A stretch of DNA of 64,000 nt from an uncultured Actinomycetes bacterium. Lineage in GTDB: Bacteria; Actinomycetota; Thermoleophilia; Solirubrobacterales; Solirubrobacteraceae. The DNA is taken from positions 1-64,000 of the forward strand of contig CALAQT010000034.1 of the NCBI GenBank assembly GCA_937888775.1. Direction: 5' to 3'. This document shows positions 35,950 to 43,990 of the stretch, in pieces. A program made the translations under genes and the position numbers. Below the pieces are notes generated by a model. That model did not search any database. It had not been told where the DNA came from and was given only the letters and a program-made list of their open reading frames with translations. Every line of letters begins with the position of its first letter. Position 1 is the stretch's first letter.

Positions 35950-36801
35950 GTGTTCGACGTGAGCGGGACGACGCCGCCGGAATGGCGGAGCTATCAGGAG
36001 TTGACCGAGGAGCTGATGCGGCGGCTGGGCGCCGCGGACGGGATCACGACGCTACGGCTCGAGCGTGAGGTCCCCGTGAGCGGACGGGCCAACGACAACT
36101 GCATCGATGTGCTCTGGGAGGTTGAGGGCGTGTCCGGCGAGCGGGTGCGGCTGCTGTTCGAGTGCCGCTCTTACAAGCGGCGGATCAACCAGCAGGCGCT
36201 ACACAGCTGGCGCAGCATCGTCGACGACGTGTCTGAGCCGGGCGTCGAGACCATCGGCGTGATGGTGACCACCACTGGCTACCAGAGCGGCGCCCAGCGG
36301 GTGGCCGACACGTACGGGATCGTCATCCTCGAGCTGCGCGCCCCGACCGAGCGCGATCTGGCGAACCGGTGGCGGTCGGCTCGGATCGAACTCGTGTCTC
36401 GGATGCCGCAGGTGACGGGCCTGACGGTCAGTGCGACCGAGCAGCTCGGGCCGGACGCGAGCGTGAACGGCGCGCTCGGTGAATTCGTCTTGGATTTCGA
36501 GGACGGGACGAGCGAGCTGCTCATGGATCACCTGTTGCGCGGCGAGCTGGCCTCGATCGAGGAGCCGCCGACCAAGCCGCATCCGGTGACGCGCACGTTC
36601 CCGTCCCCAGTGCTGCTCAGACGCCTCGAGGAGCCAGTCGCTCGTGTGATTGAGATCGCAGCCACCGTGTCCGAGGCGCAGGCGGAGCCGGTGGTTATCG
36701 AGACGCCGAGGGCGCGGGTCGCCTGGATGCTGGCCAACACCCTGACCGGCAGTCGCATCTGGTTCGCCGAGGACGGGGGGATCTGGTCCACGCCCGACTG
36801 A
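35950..36801 (+). CDS. Mrr-like restriction-endonuclease-fold protein
   Basis: From GTG 35950 (GTG 35959 also possible) the 283-residue protein has an N-terminal PD-(D/E)xK-type nuclease domain: NDNCIDVLWEV supplies the Asp, LLFECRSYKRRINQ supplies the E-C-R in place of ExK, and GVMVTTTGYQSGAQRVADTYGI is the conserved Mrr_cat helix-strand. It may cut DNA, for example modified or foreign DNA, or sense it. The Arg substitution in ExK leaves activity open. It sits beside toxin, AbiE and HEPN genes. Confidence 0.7.
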   Translation: MFDVSGTTPPEWRSYQELTEELMRRLGAADGITTLRLEREVPVSGRANDNCIDVLWEVEGVSGERVRLLFECRSYKRRINQQALHSWRSIVDDVSEPGVETIGVMVTTTGYQSGAQRVADTYGIVILELRAPTERDLANRWRSARIELVSRMPQVTGLTVSATEQLGPDASVNGALGEFVLDFEDGTSELLMDHLLRGELASIEEPPTKPHPVTRTFPSPVLLRRLEEPVARVIEIAATVSEAQAEPVVIETPRARVAWMLANTLTGSRIWFAEDGGIWSTPD

Positions 36802-36803
36802 TA

Positions 36804-36844
36804 CCCGGGGAGCCCGGCGCCCTCTTCGGGGGCGCGCCGGGAGC
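36804..36844 (+). terminator. Hairpin after the Mrr-like gene
   Basis: A GC-rich stem (GCCCGGCGCCC, loop TCTTC, GGGGGCGCGCCGGG, one bulged base) starts within 15 bases of the stop. There is no T tract. It probably terminates the nuclease transcript. Confidence 0.45.
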
Positions 36845-37206
36845 AGCACGCTCAGCTCATGCGCGTGGAGCGGGGCTGCGGCGTGGACGCCGGACGACTC
36901 CCGCGGCGTGTCGACGACCCGCGCCAAGACGAGCTGCGCGGGGCGTCGCGAGGGCGATCTCGTCGACACGGACGGCAAAGCCCATGTTGATCAGCGGCCT
37001 CGGTGCCATGTTCCTTCCCGGCGGTGCTCCCCCGGGTCAGACAGTAGGTACCGCTCCGTGCCAAGCAACAGCCTCGGCCCGCGCGACTTGGACGCCGATC
37101 GGCACAAACGCTTTGTTCTCCGAGCTCCGCGCTCGGCCCGCGAGCGCTTCGGCGACCCACGCTTGCGATCGCCCGGTCGTCGAGACCTCCTTTGATGTTC
37201 GGAGGT

Positions 37207-37228
37207 GCCTGCCCGCGCGCGGGCAGGC
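37207..37228. repeat. 22-bp perfect palindrome
   Basis: GCCTGCCCGCG joined directly to its exact complement. It may be a protein-binding site or the tip of a larger structure with the inverted repeat just to the right. Confidence 0.6.
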
Positions 37229-37239
37229 GGTTCCCCTTT

Positions 37240-37402
37240 GCGCGGAGTGGGGTATGCCCTTCGCTCTCCCTCGACCCGTCGGTGGGGAGACGAGTGGCGA
37301 AGTCGGTCGTTTGGCGAGGCCGGTGGGGCGAGAAGCGCGATTGACGGCGTTTCGCATGGTGTCCTCCCACCAAGGGGAGCGAACGGCATAGCCCACTGCG
37401 CG
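37240..37402. repeat. Imperfect inverted repeat enclosing about 104 bases
   Basis: Left arm 37240-37270 (GCGCGGAGTGGGGTATGCCC...) pairs with right arm 37374-37402 over about 26 of 31 positions. The enclosed segment has no recognised gene. It could be a non-autonomous mobile element, a structured RNA or a recombination site. Confidence 0.5.
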
Positions 37403-37523
37403 GAAAGGAGGCCCGCCCCGCATAGCCAGGGAGACGCCCGAGCTGGACGAGTTCGGAGCGTATCGTCCGGCGCTCGCACAGTCGAGATGATCTCCTCGAT
37501 GTCGATGCCCTGGAGACTGGCGG

Positions 37524-38501
37524 TTACGGCGTCGTGCTGCCGCGGCGCCAGGGGCGCAGCGCGAGCGAGAACCCGCCGACTGACGTGAGCATCGATCCGG
37601 CGAGCTTCACAGCCCGATGGGCCTCGTCCTCAGCGATCGGCCGCAGTTCGTGCGCCCAGCGGTTGCGCGCTCTCCTCACTGCATTTAGCTCGGTGTACAG
37701 CTCGTCGCTGAGTTCCTTCGCGATCGAGAGCGTCTCCGTAACGACACCGGCCGTCCAGTCGCGCTCCTGCAGCTTCTTGATACGCGCTTTGCTAGCCCCC
37801 TGCCGTTCTATGTACTTGACCCAGTGAGCGTTGAGCATCTGCTCCGAAAGCGACCACGCAATGATCAGGGCGAGCCCATACTCCTCGTCCTCGGCGGCCT
37901 TGGCCGCGCGCAGCAGGAGGGCGGCGGTTCGCGCCCCGTCGATGGCGCGCGAGCCGAGGAGCTCGTCGAGGAGCCCCGACGCAACATCGAGCGTCGCCCG
38001 TTCCACGATCAACATTCGTGCTTTCTCGTCGTCGAGCGCTGCGCCGCCCAGCGCCGCGGACACGAGCGCGGTCAGCGGCCTTTCGTCGAAGAAAAAGACC
38101 GTGCCGTCGGGCAGGCCGATGTCGGTGACGTGCACGACCTCTGCCGGCGTGATGACCTGCGCCCGGTGGCCCATTTTCTGCTCGGCCAGTAGGGCCGTGT
38201 GGAGGCACGCGAGGAACGCATTACCGACGGCGACGCGACGCTCGTCCATCTCGACGATCGCGTCGATGTCGTTGTCTCTGACGGCCTCGGCCTTCGACGT
38301 CTCGTGCCAGCCGCTGAAGTCGATGAGCACCAGGCCCTCGCGGGTCACTGAGATCTCCAGGCCAATCTGGAGGCGCGACCGCCAGATGGACTCGGTGAGC
38401 GCCTCCTTCGTTCGCTCCGCGGGCTCGTCGCCGCACCAAAGAGGCGGGTGCAGCAGGAACGCGAAGCCGGCGTAGCCTCTCGTCTCTTCGGAGTCCGGCA
38501 T
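37524..38501 (-). CDS. HEPN-domain protein (candidate RNase/toxin)
   Basis: From ATG 38501 the product has 325 residues. The C-terminal third is helical with LALIIAWSLSEQMLNAHWVK and then VRRARNRWAHEL, containing the R-x4-H signature of HEPN ribonucleases (Arg279, His284). The N-terminal two thirds are alpha/beta with no recognised motif. HEPN proteins serve as RNA-cutting toxins or scaffold proteins in defence systems; its place in a defence cluster supports that. No obvious antitoxin partner (such as an MNT protein) is adjacent. Confidence 0.65.
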   Translation of the reverse strand: MPDSEETRGYAGFAFLLHPPLWCGDEPAERTKEALTESIWRSRLQIGLEISVTREGLVLIDFSGWHETSKAEAVRDNDIDAIVEMDERRVAVGNAFLACLHTALLAEQKMGHRAQVITPAEVVHVTDIGLPDGTVFFFDERPLTALVSAALGGAALDDEKARMLIVERATLDVASGLLDELLGSRAIDGARTAALLLRAAKAAEDEEYGLALIIAWSLSEQMLNAHWVKYIERQGASKARIKKLQERDWTAGVVTETLSIAKELSDELYTELNAVRRARNRWAHELRPIAEDEAHRAVKLAGSMLTSVGGFSLALRPWRRGSTTP

Positions 38502-38722
38502 CGGACCCGAGCGTACCGCGAGGTGGAGTCTGCCCTCCCGCGAGATGGCCTCCCGGGCGCCCACCCCGACGTGCCCCGTGGCGCAGGCGGGAACCGTCGG
38601 GCACGCTACTCCGCGCCGCGGCTCCCGCTCACGCGGGCGAGCGAGCGTCCGAGCAAAGGCCGCGCTCATGCTCCCTCGCACCCGGTTCTGACCGGACACT
38701 CGTTTAGACCGAGGAGGTCAGC

Positions 38723-39103
38723 ATGTCGAGAGTCACGGAGGCCGGTATGGATGGAGCACTGGAGGGGGATGTCCAGCGCGTTGAGCAGCGAGCCGTAGGC
38801 GAGCGCGAAACGCGCTGGAGCGCGCGGCGTAAGGAGGGGGTCGTGATGCGCTTGTTGCGCGGCGAGTCCTTGGATCTGCTGGCGCGTGAGACGGGTCAGC
38901 CGGCTGGTCGGATCAGCGGCTGGCGTGAGGAGTTCCTCGCCGGTGGCCGTGAGGGCTTGAAGTCCCGGCCGGCGCTGGTTGAGGATCGTCGGTTGGCCCA
39001 GGCGCAGCGCAAGGTCGGCGAGCTGACGATGGATCTGGATGTTCTGCGGGCGCTCAGTGACGAGATGGATCGCCGCCCTGGGTCGCCGAGGCGCTCAGCG
39101 TGA
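38723..39103 (+). CDS. IS3-like OrfA (helix-turn-helix protein)
   Basis: The 126-residue protein starts at ATG 38723 after GAGGAGGTC. It contains a transposase-type HTH (RKEGVVMRLLRGESLDLLAR, ETGQPAGRISGWREEFL) that would bind the IS ends. It overlaps OrfB by four bases (GTGA at 39100), suggesting coupled translation rather than the classical -1 frameshift. Confidence 0.8.
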   Translation: MSRVTEAGMDGALEGDVQRVEQRAVGERETRWSARRKEGVVMRLLRGESLDLLARETGQPAGRISGWREEFLAGGREGLKSRPALVEDRRLAQAQRKVGELTMDLDVLRALSDEMDRRPGSPRRSA

Positions 39104-39972
39104 GCGAGCGGCTGCCCGCACCACTTGCTGTGGTGTGCAGGGTGGCTGGCGTGTCCCGTTCGGCGGCGTGTCAGGCACGCCGCCGGCGGGGCATCTCGGA
39201 GCCGCTTCGGCGGCGACCAGGACCAGTCGGCGTGATGAGCGACCGAGAGCTGCTCGGCGAGATTCGCGACGTGCTGGCGGAGAGCCCGTTCGTGGGTGAG
39301 GGGCATCGCAAGGTGTGGGCGCGCCTGCGCCGTCGTGGCGTGCGCACGAGCCGAAAGCGTGTGCTGCGCCTGACCAGAGGCGCGGGACTGCTCGCGCCGA
39401 CCGCCCGGGTGCGCAAACGCGCTCAGCGGCTGCATGACGGCACGATCACCGTCACTGTGCCGGACACGCTGTGGGCGACCGACGCGACCGAGGGATGGAG
39501 CGAAGAGGGCCGCTGTGCGGTGTTCGTGATGATCGACCACGCCTCCGGCGAGGCATGGGCCGACGCGGGACTGCGGATGGACCGCTTCGCCGCCGCGGAC
39601 CTGCTGCGGGAGGTCACCACCAGGCGTTTCGGGTCAGTCGAGCAGGCAGTCGCGGCAGGGCTCGCGCTGCGCTATGACGGCGGGTCGTGCTTCCGCTCCG
39701 AGCACTACCAGGTCGAGATCGACCACCTCGGGATCGCGCGCAGCCCGGCCTACCACTACGAGCCCGAGACCAACGGTTGCGCCGAGAAGTTCATCCAGAC
39801 ACTCAAGGAGCAGGTGCTGTGGATCGAGCGCTTTGCCACCTTCGAGGAGCTCAGGGCCGCCGTGCGACGGTTCGCTGTCACCTACAACCGCGAGTGGCTA
39901 CTGGAGCGCCACGGCTACCGCACACCCATCGAAGCACGCGAGCACCTACTCACACAGCCACTCGTGGCATGA
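39100..39972 (+). CDS. IS3-like OrfB, DDE transposase
   Basis: The 290-residue catalytic protein has a HTH_21 region (EGHRKVWARLRRRGVRTSRK) and an rve integrase core with the DDE triad: LWATDATEG, LRYDGGS and TNGCAEKFIQTLK. The C-terminal FAVTYNREWLLERHGYRTP segment is typical. Start GTG 39100. Confidence 0.88.
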   Translation: MSERLPAPLAVVCRVAGVSRSAACQARRRRGISEPLRRRPGPVGVMSDRELLGEIRDVLAESPFVGEGHRKVWARLRRRGVRTSRKRVLRLTRGAGLLAPTARVRKRAQRLHDGTITVTVPDTLWATDATEGWSEEGRCAVFVMIDHASGEAWADAGLRMDRFAAADLLREVTTRRFGSVEQAVAAGLALRYDGGSCFRSEHYQVEIDHLGIARSPAYHYEPETNGCAEKFIQTLKEQVLWIERFATFEELRAAVRRFAVTYNREWLLERHGYRTPIEAREHLLTQPLVA

Positions 39973-40000
39973 TCCGCTTACACACCAAGGTGTCCGGTGA

Positions 40001-41077
40001 ACCGGGGCCGGGGCAATGCTCGCATCGGACCAGCATCGAAAGTCAAGGCCGTCTGCGGCATTACTGCCAGCGGAGTTAGATCGATAGCTTCAAGGGGTGC
40101 CGTTGGTGGCACGTACTCCGCCGCGGATGTATGTCAGTCCGCCACGAACATTTGCTGTTGAGCGCAAAATCCGCGTGCCTGCTGGGATTGTCGATTGCCG
40201 GCGGGGCGGCTCTACACGGGACAGAAGTCGGCCGCAGTTCGAGCACAAGACCTCCCGTGCGCGGCTTTCGTTGCCGGCACGCAGGTAGGCAGCGAGCCTG
40301 AGCGCGACCATGCAACGGGACGAGCTGGACCAGGCGACGGACGACCCGATCGTCCATCATCTGCGTTCGGAGCCGTGTCCCCGACCGCAGCCAGCAGATG
40401 GGCGGATCACGATCTCGACGGCGTGGGCGAAGGCACTTGAGCTCGAGGCACGTCCGCCGAGCACGATAAAGAGATCTCGTGGAGAGCCCGTACCTGAGCT
40501 GGCGTAGCTCGCTGCACAACGTTGTAGGTGAGGTGGGCGATGCCGGAGCTTGCCAGGAGGCCCGGATCGACAAAGAGCAAGGCTGCCGTAGTCCTTGGCT
40601 ACTCCGCCGTGAACCTCTTCTAGTCCGCCGCGAAACCGGTACCGCGATGCCGCGAATCCCCGTATGCGCGCTGGGTATCGGCGATCCCTGGCCGACTAGA
40701 ACGCGGCGGCGTGCAACTCCGCCGGCGATCAGGGCGCGGCAAGGACCTCCTGGTGGATGCGACGCCCTGTGAACGTTGGGATTCGCGTCGACCAGCGGCG
40801 GATTAGGACACGGTGACGAGATATAGGTCGTGACCGATGGGTTCCTCGCCTGTCGGTTCGATGACGTTCTAACGGTGCGTCCCCGTCGAGGCAGGTCCCC
40901 TCCCGTCGATGCAGGTCCTCCCCCGACGATCGCCGTCTCCGGCGATTCCCGGGGCTGTGCTCTGCCACTACACGCCCTCGCTTTGCTTGTCTGCCGCCTC
41001 GTCTCGTGAGCCTGCGGTCCACCGTGTCCTGCTGGCTTCTACGGTCCCGGTTGAGCAGCCCGATGGGTTCTCGGTCT
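40001..41077. other. Junction region without a clear gene
   Basis: A 73-codon minus-strand frame (40090-40311) has an LCSNCGRLL zinc-knuckle-like start but nothing else recognisable. Two 20-base tandem units (CCCGTCGAGGCAGGTCC type, 40881-40920) could be protein-binding iterons. The rest is spacer between the IS3-like element and the right-hand promoter. Confidence 0.35.
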
Positions 41078-41104
41078 GGTTGCCTACACCCCGCTGGTAC
41101 GGTC
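41078..41104 (+). promoter_or_regulatory. Candidate element-specific promoter, copy 3
   Basis: GGTTGCCTACACCCC, four bases, then GTACGGTC, matching the motifs at 12031 and 12723. Here the first gene is about 310 bases downstream, so the mRNA would have a long leader. It could drive the whole right-hand module in step with the transfer module. Confidence 0.6.
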
Positions 41105-41419
41105 CCCAGCTTCTTTTGTTGTCACGACCCTTGGTCTTGACTCCCCCCGCGTGTCGGGGCTCGTAGTAACCGGTAGTCATAGCTCGCACATCCTGCGCCC
41201 GCCCTCACTCGGGATCGCCGCCGCCACGCCCCCCTCACGGGACCAGCGCTCTTGGTGGACTCGGTGCTCCCCCGCTGGCGCACCCCCGATCACGGCTACC
41301 CATCCCGGCCCCCCGCGCCTCACCCCGACCGCCCGTGACCCCAGGCGCCGCGTCGCGGAACGCCCATGCCCCACACGACGCTCGCCGCCGGCGCGCACCC
41401 ACACCCAGAAAGGAGCCCC

Positions 41420-41812
41420 ATGCCCGAGACGGCCGACACCAGCACACCCCCACACGCACGGCACGTCGTAGTGACCGTGACCACCATCCGTCTCGCCAAA
41501 GACGGGAAGCCCGAAGCGACCCGCCACCACACCGCCCAAGGCGAGTTCGACCAAGCAGTGCTCCACGCACTCAAAGGACGGCTCCAGCCATGGGCGCTAG
41601 ACCAAGTCCTCGGGCGCATCCGGGCGCGAAGACCCGCGGACGGAGAACCCGTCCAGTACGAAGGCTGGTTCGGCACTCATAGGCAGCTGCTGGTCGCGGT
41701 GCGACCCGCCGACGAGAGTGATGCCACGACGGCCGGGAGGCGGCGGGTCTTGAAAGGCCTGTTCCTGGCGGAGGCAGCTCCCGCGGCGCCCGCCGCTGCG
41801 GTTGTGGCCTGA
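41420..41812 (+). CDS. Hypothetical protein, first gene of the right-hand module
   Basis: ATG 41420 follows GAAAGGAGC. The 130-residue protein contains HVVVTVTTIRLAKDGKPEA, FDQAVLHALKGRL and a basic centre. No family is recognised. The Ala/Val-rich tail may be disordered. Confidence 0.65.
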   Translation: MPETADTSTPPHARHVVVTVTTIRLAKDGKPEATRHHTAQGEFDQAVLHALKGRLQPWALDQVLGRIRARRPADGEPVQYEGWFGTHRQLLVAVRPADESDATTAGRRRVLKGLFLAEAAPAAPAAAVVA

Positions 41813-41951
41813 GCGCTCGGTCACTCCTCATCGCCCACGCGTCCGGTTGTGAGCGCCGCCGACGGGCGTGCGGGTGAGAGGCCGGGAACAACTGATGCGG
41901 AGCATCCCATCCCGGGCCTCACTGGCCCCGGGCCAATAGCACGACCCGACG

Positions 41952-41970
41952 GAGCCCCAGCACGGGGCTC
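41952..41970 (+). terminator. GAGCCCC-AGCAC-GGGGCTC hairpin with T-rich tail
   Basis: A seven-pair stem followed by TTCTCATTT, directly before the ribosome site of the next small gene. It could terminate or attenuate transcription between the two genes. Confidence 0.55.
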
Positions 41971-42000
41971 TTCTCATTTAACGACAAGGGAGATGACCCG

Positions 42001-42168
42001 ATGAGCACCGTTGAACGTGATGAGTTGCGCGAGCTCGCGCGTGAAGTTCTCGCCGACTGCAAGGAGCGTCTGCAGAAGACCGTCGAGGCCGCCAACGCCG
42101 AGCAGCGCGCAGAGACGCTCGCGCTCTCACAGCGCGGGCTGCTCGACAGCCGCGGACTGATGCTCTGA
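42001..42168 (+). CDS. Small helical protein
   Basis: ATG 42001 follows AAGGGAGATG. The 55-residue product is one long amphipathic helix (ERDELRELAREVLADCKERL, QKTVEAANAEQRAETLAL). Good ribosome site and codon usage support it. Function unknown. Confidence 0.6.
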   Translation: MSTVERDELRELAREVLADCKERLQKTVEAANAEQRAETLALSQRGLLDSRGLML

Positions 42169-42253
42169 ACCCCGCCTGAACCGTCCCCGCTGATCTCGGA
42201 CGGCCCCCTTCACCGACCAACGCCCGCCCGTTGGCGGGAGAAAGGCACATGCG

Positions 42254-42682
42254 ATGCGCAAGCGTATAGCACGCACGATCATCGTCCTGACCCTGCTGAG
42301 TGCGGTCAGCCAGCAGGATTTCAAGCCCCTCGTGGATCTCATCGCGTTCCCGCTGGGGATCTCGCTGTTCTTCATCGCGCCGCTCACGGTCCTGCTGGTC
42401 CTGCTCTCACCGTTCGCGCTCGGCGTAGGCCTGTGGCTGTTGTGGCAGCGGCTGCGCCACGGGCGCATCCCGGGATGGGTGCACGAGCTGATCCCGGCGC
42501 GAGGCAAACGCCGCCGAGGTCCGGCAAGCCCGGCCGCGAGGCGGCCGTACCGTCGCGACCCGGGCGAGGCGCCGACGCTCGAGCAGCCAGCCCTCGCCAC
42601 CGGGTCCGCGGCGCCGCTGGACCGCGACGGCTCGCCCGCCGCACGGGCTGCCGGGGAGATGGCGGGCGTCCATCACGGCTAG
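42254..42682 (+). CDS. Membrane protein, hypothetical
   Basis: The 142-residue protein has two hydrophobic helices (residues about 8-20 and 28-66: GISLFFIAPLTVLLVLLS; FALGVGLWLLW) and a basic Pro/Ala-rich cytoplasmic tail. A hairpin (CCCGCC-CGTT-GGCGGG) and GAGAAAGG precede the ATG. No family is recognised. Confidence 0.6.
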   Translation: MRKRIARTIIVLTLLSAVSQQDFKPLVDLIAFPLGISLFFIAPLTVLLVLLSPFALGVGLWLLWQRLRHGRIPGWVHELIPARGKRRRGPASPAARRPYRRDPGEAPTLEQPALATGSAAPLDRDGSPAARAAGEMAGVHHG

Positions 42683-42825
42683 CGCGCGGCACCCGACACG
42701 CCCACGCGTCTCACGCCAGCCATCCCGTACGGCCGCAGGACCAGGGTCGTGCGGGCTGCAACTCCCGCAGGGGCACAGCGCTCCGCGGCTCGACAAGTCA
42801 ACAGGAACACACGGAGGAAACGCAG

Positions 42826-43443
42826 ATGAGCACGTTCACAGCAACCCGTCCCGTGACCCTTGCACCGTCGGTGTGCGAGGAGCACCTCGACGACGCCGAG
42901 CAGGCGCGCGTCGAACACCTGGAAAGTCTCCCCGCGCGCCTGGAGCCCGAGGCCCTCGCGCAAGTGATGGACCTCCACGAGCAGGGCAAGACGCCAAGGA
43001 CGATCGGCGGGCGTCTGTCGCTGCACCCGCTCGTTGTCAGCATCGAAGTGCGCCGCGAGCTAGAGCGTCGCGCCGAAGAGCAGCAAGCCGCCCGCGACGA
43101 CGCGCGGGAGCAGAGCGCCGCCGCCGCGGCTACCGGGAGCAGCGAGGAGGAGCTGCCCGCGCTGCTGAGTCGCCTTGAGATGAATCGTCTCGCGAAAGGC
43201 AGCTACATCCCCAACAAGCCGATCCGGGCGATCGTCGAGCGCGCTGTCGCCAGGCGTCCCGGGATGAAGGTCAGCACGGTCCTCAGAGAGTTCGGGATCG
43301 AGGACACCACTCACGCCAAGCGGCTGCTGGGCTACAGCCCCTACTCGGGGACAGACCGGCCGGCGGCGACGATCAGCGTCGAGCACGCGACGCGTCTGCT
43401 TGACGCGTTCGGGCACGACCCCGTGGACGTGGCCGGGCTATGA
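42826..43443 (+). CDS. Helical DNA-binding-like protein
   Basis: ATG 42826 follows CGGAGGAAACG. The 205-residue protein has an HTH-like segment (LHEQGKTPRTIGGRLSLHPLV) and a charged coiled-coil region, then a second helical part (RLEMNRLAKGSYIPNKPI, VSTVLREFGIED) that could also bind DNA. Its stop overlaps the next ATG (ATGA at 43440). A regulator or replication accessory role is plausible but unproven. Confidence 0.6.
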   Translation: MSTFTATRPVTLAPSVCEEHLDDAEQARVEHLESLPARLEPEALAQVMDLHEQGKTPRTIGGRLSLHPLVVSIEVRRELERRAEEQQAARDDAREQSAAAAATGSSEEELPALLSRLEMNRLAKGSYIPNKPIRAIVERAVARRPGMKVSTVLREFGIEDTTHAKRLLGYSPYSGTDRPAATISVEHATRLLDAFGHDPVDVAGL

Positions 43444-43964
43444 CCACGCAACCAAACAACCTCGAGACCGACGGCCAGCCGGACAGCAGGCCGGTGGAGC
43501 TGAGCGTCACCTACCGGCAGAGCGACGGGGAGCTCCGGGCCGCGGTGATCGCAGTCGACGCGAACAACCTCTGGACGGTCTATGACATCCCGGCCGGGGA
43601 CATTGATGGCGCCACAGGCGTGGTCGTGGATCACCTCGCGGGGGCTGAAGAGCGACTCGGCGCGGCGCTCGGCGTGCTCCTCACGTATGTCGATGACCAA
43701 GTCGCGTTCCACAACGGCGACCGTGAGCGCCACAGCCCGGAAAGCCCCCTTCCGCGGGAACCGCAGGAGGTCGGCATCGCGCGGGTCCGACGCGACGCAG
43801 AGCGTGCGCTGAAGGCCGCCGAAGCTGACCGTCAGCGCGGCAGCGACCCCAAGAACGCGGAGTGGCTACAGCGGGTGACGGATCTCGCCGAGCAGCAGCG
43901 AGCCGCGATCCACGCCGGACGCCAGGCAGAGCAGCAGCCAGAGCGTCAGCCGCTGGCCGCGTAA
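43440..43964 (+). CDS. Hypothetical protein upstream of the primase
   Basis: The 174-residue protein has a beta-rich N-terminal half (VELSVTYRQSDGELRAAVIA; NNLWTVYDIPAGDIDG) and a helical, Gln/Arg-rich C-terminal half. It is translation-coupled to the 42826 gene and lies 26 bases before the primase. No family is recognised. Confidence 0.6.
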   Translation: MTTQPNNLETDGQPDSRPVELSVTYRQSDGELRAAVIAVDANNLWTVYDIPAGDIDGATGVVVDHLAGAEERLGAALGVLLTYVDDQVAFHNGDRERHSPESPLPREPQEVGIARVRRDAERALKAAEADRQRGSDPKNAEWLQRVTDLAEQQRAAIHAGRQAEQQPERQPLAA

Positions 43965-43990
43965 CCCGCGAGAGAGGAAGGAGAAGCCTG

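Larger units (their letters stand above)
36845..37523. other. Non-coding region with palindromes
   Basis: No protein-like frame is seen. It contains the 22-bp palindrome at 37207 and a long imperfect inverted repeat between 37240 and 37402, listed separately. These could fold into a structured RNA or cruciform next to the HEPN gene. Confidence 0.4.
38689..40000 (+). mobile_element. IS3-family-like element, two overlapping frames
   Basis: Short inverted ends ACCGGACAC (left, 38691) and GTGTCCGGT (right, 39990-39998) flank two frames joined by a four-base overlap at 39100. Size is about 1.3 kb. Both reading frames are intact, so the element may be active. It inserted between the HEPN gene and the right-hand module. 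Confidence 0.8.

Noticed and set aside
37037..37423. Minus-strand 128-codon frame with a TCCTCCCACC leader
   Set aside because: It lies across the inverted repeat and is Arg/Ala/Pro-rich without protein-like pattern. The repeat itself explains the openness.
40479..40772. 97-codon plus-strand frame before the right-hand module
   Set aside because: No ribosome site, erratic composition and no continuation in homologous-looking segments.
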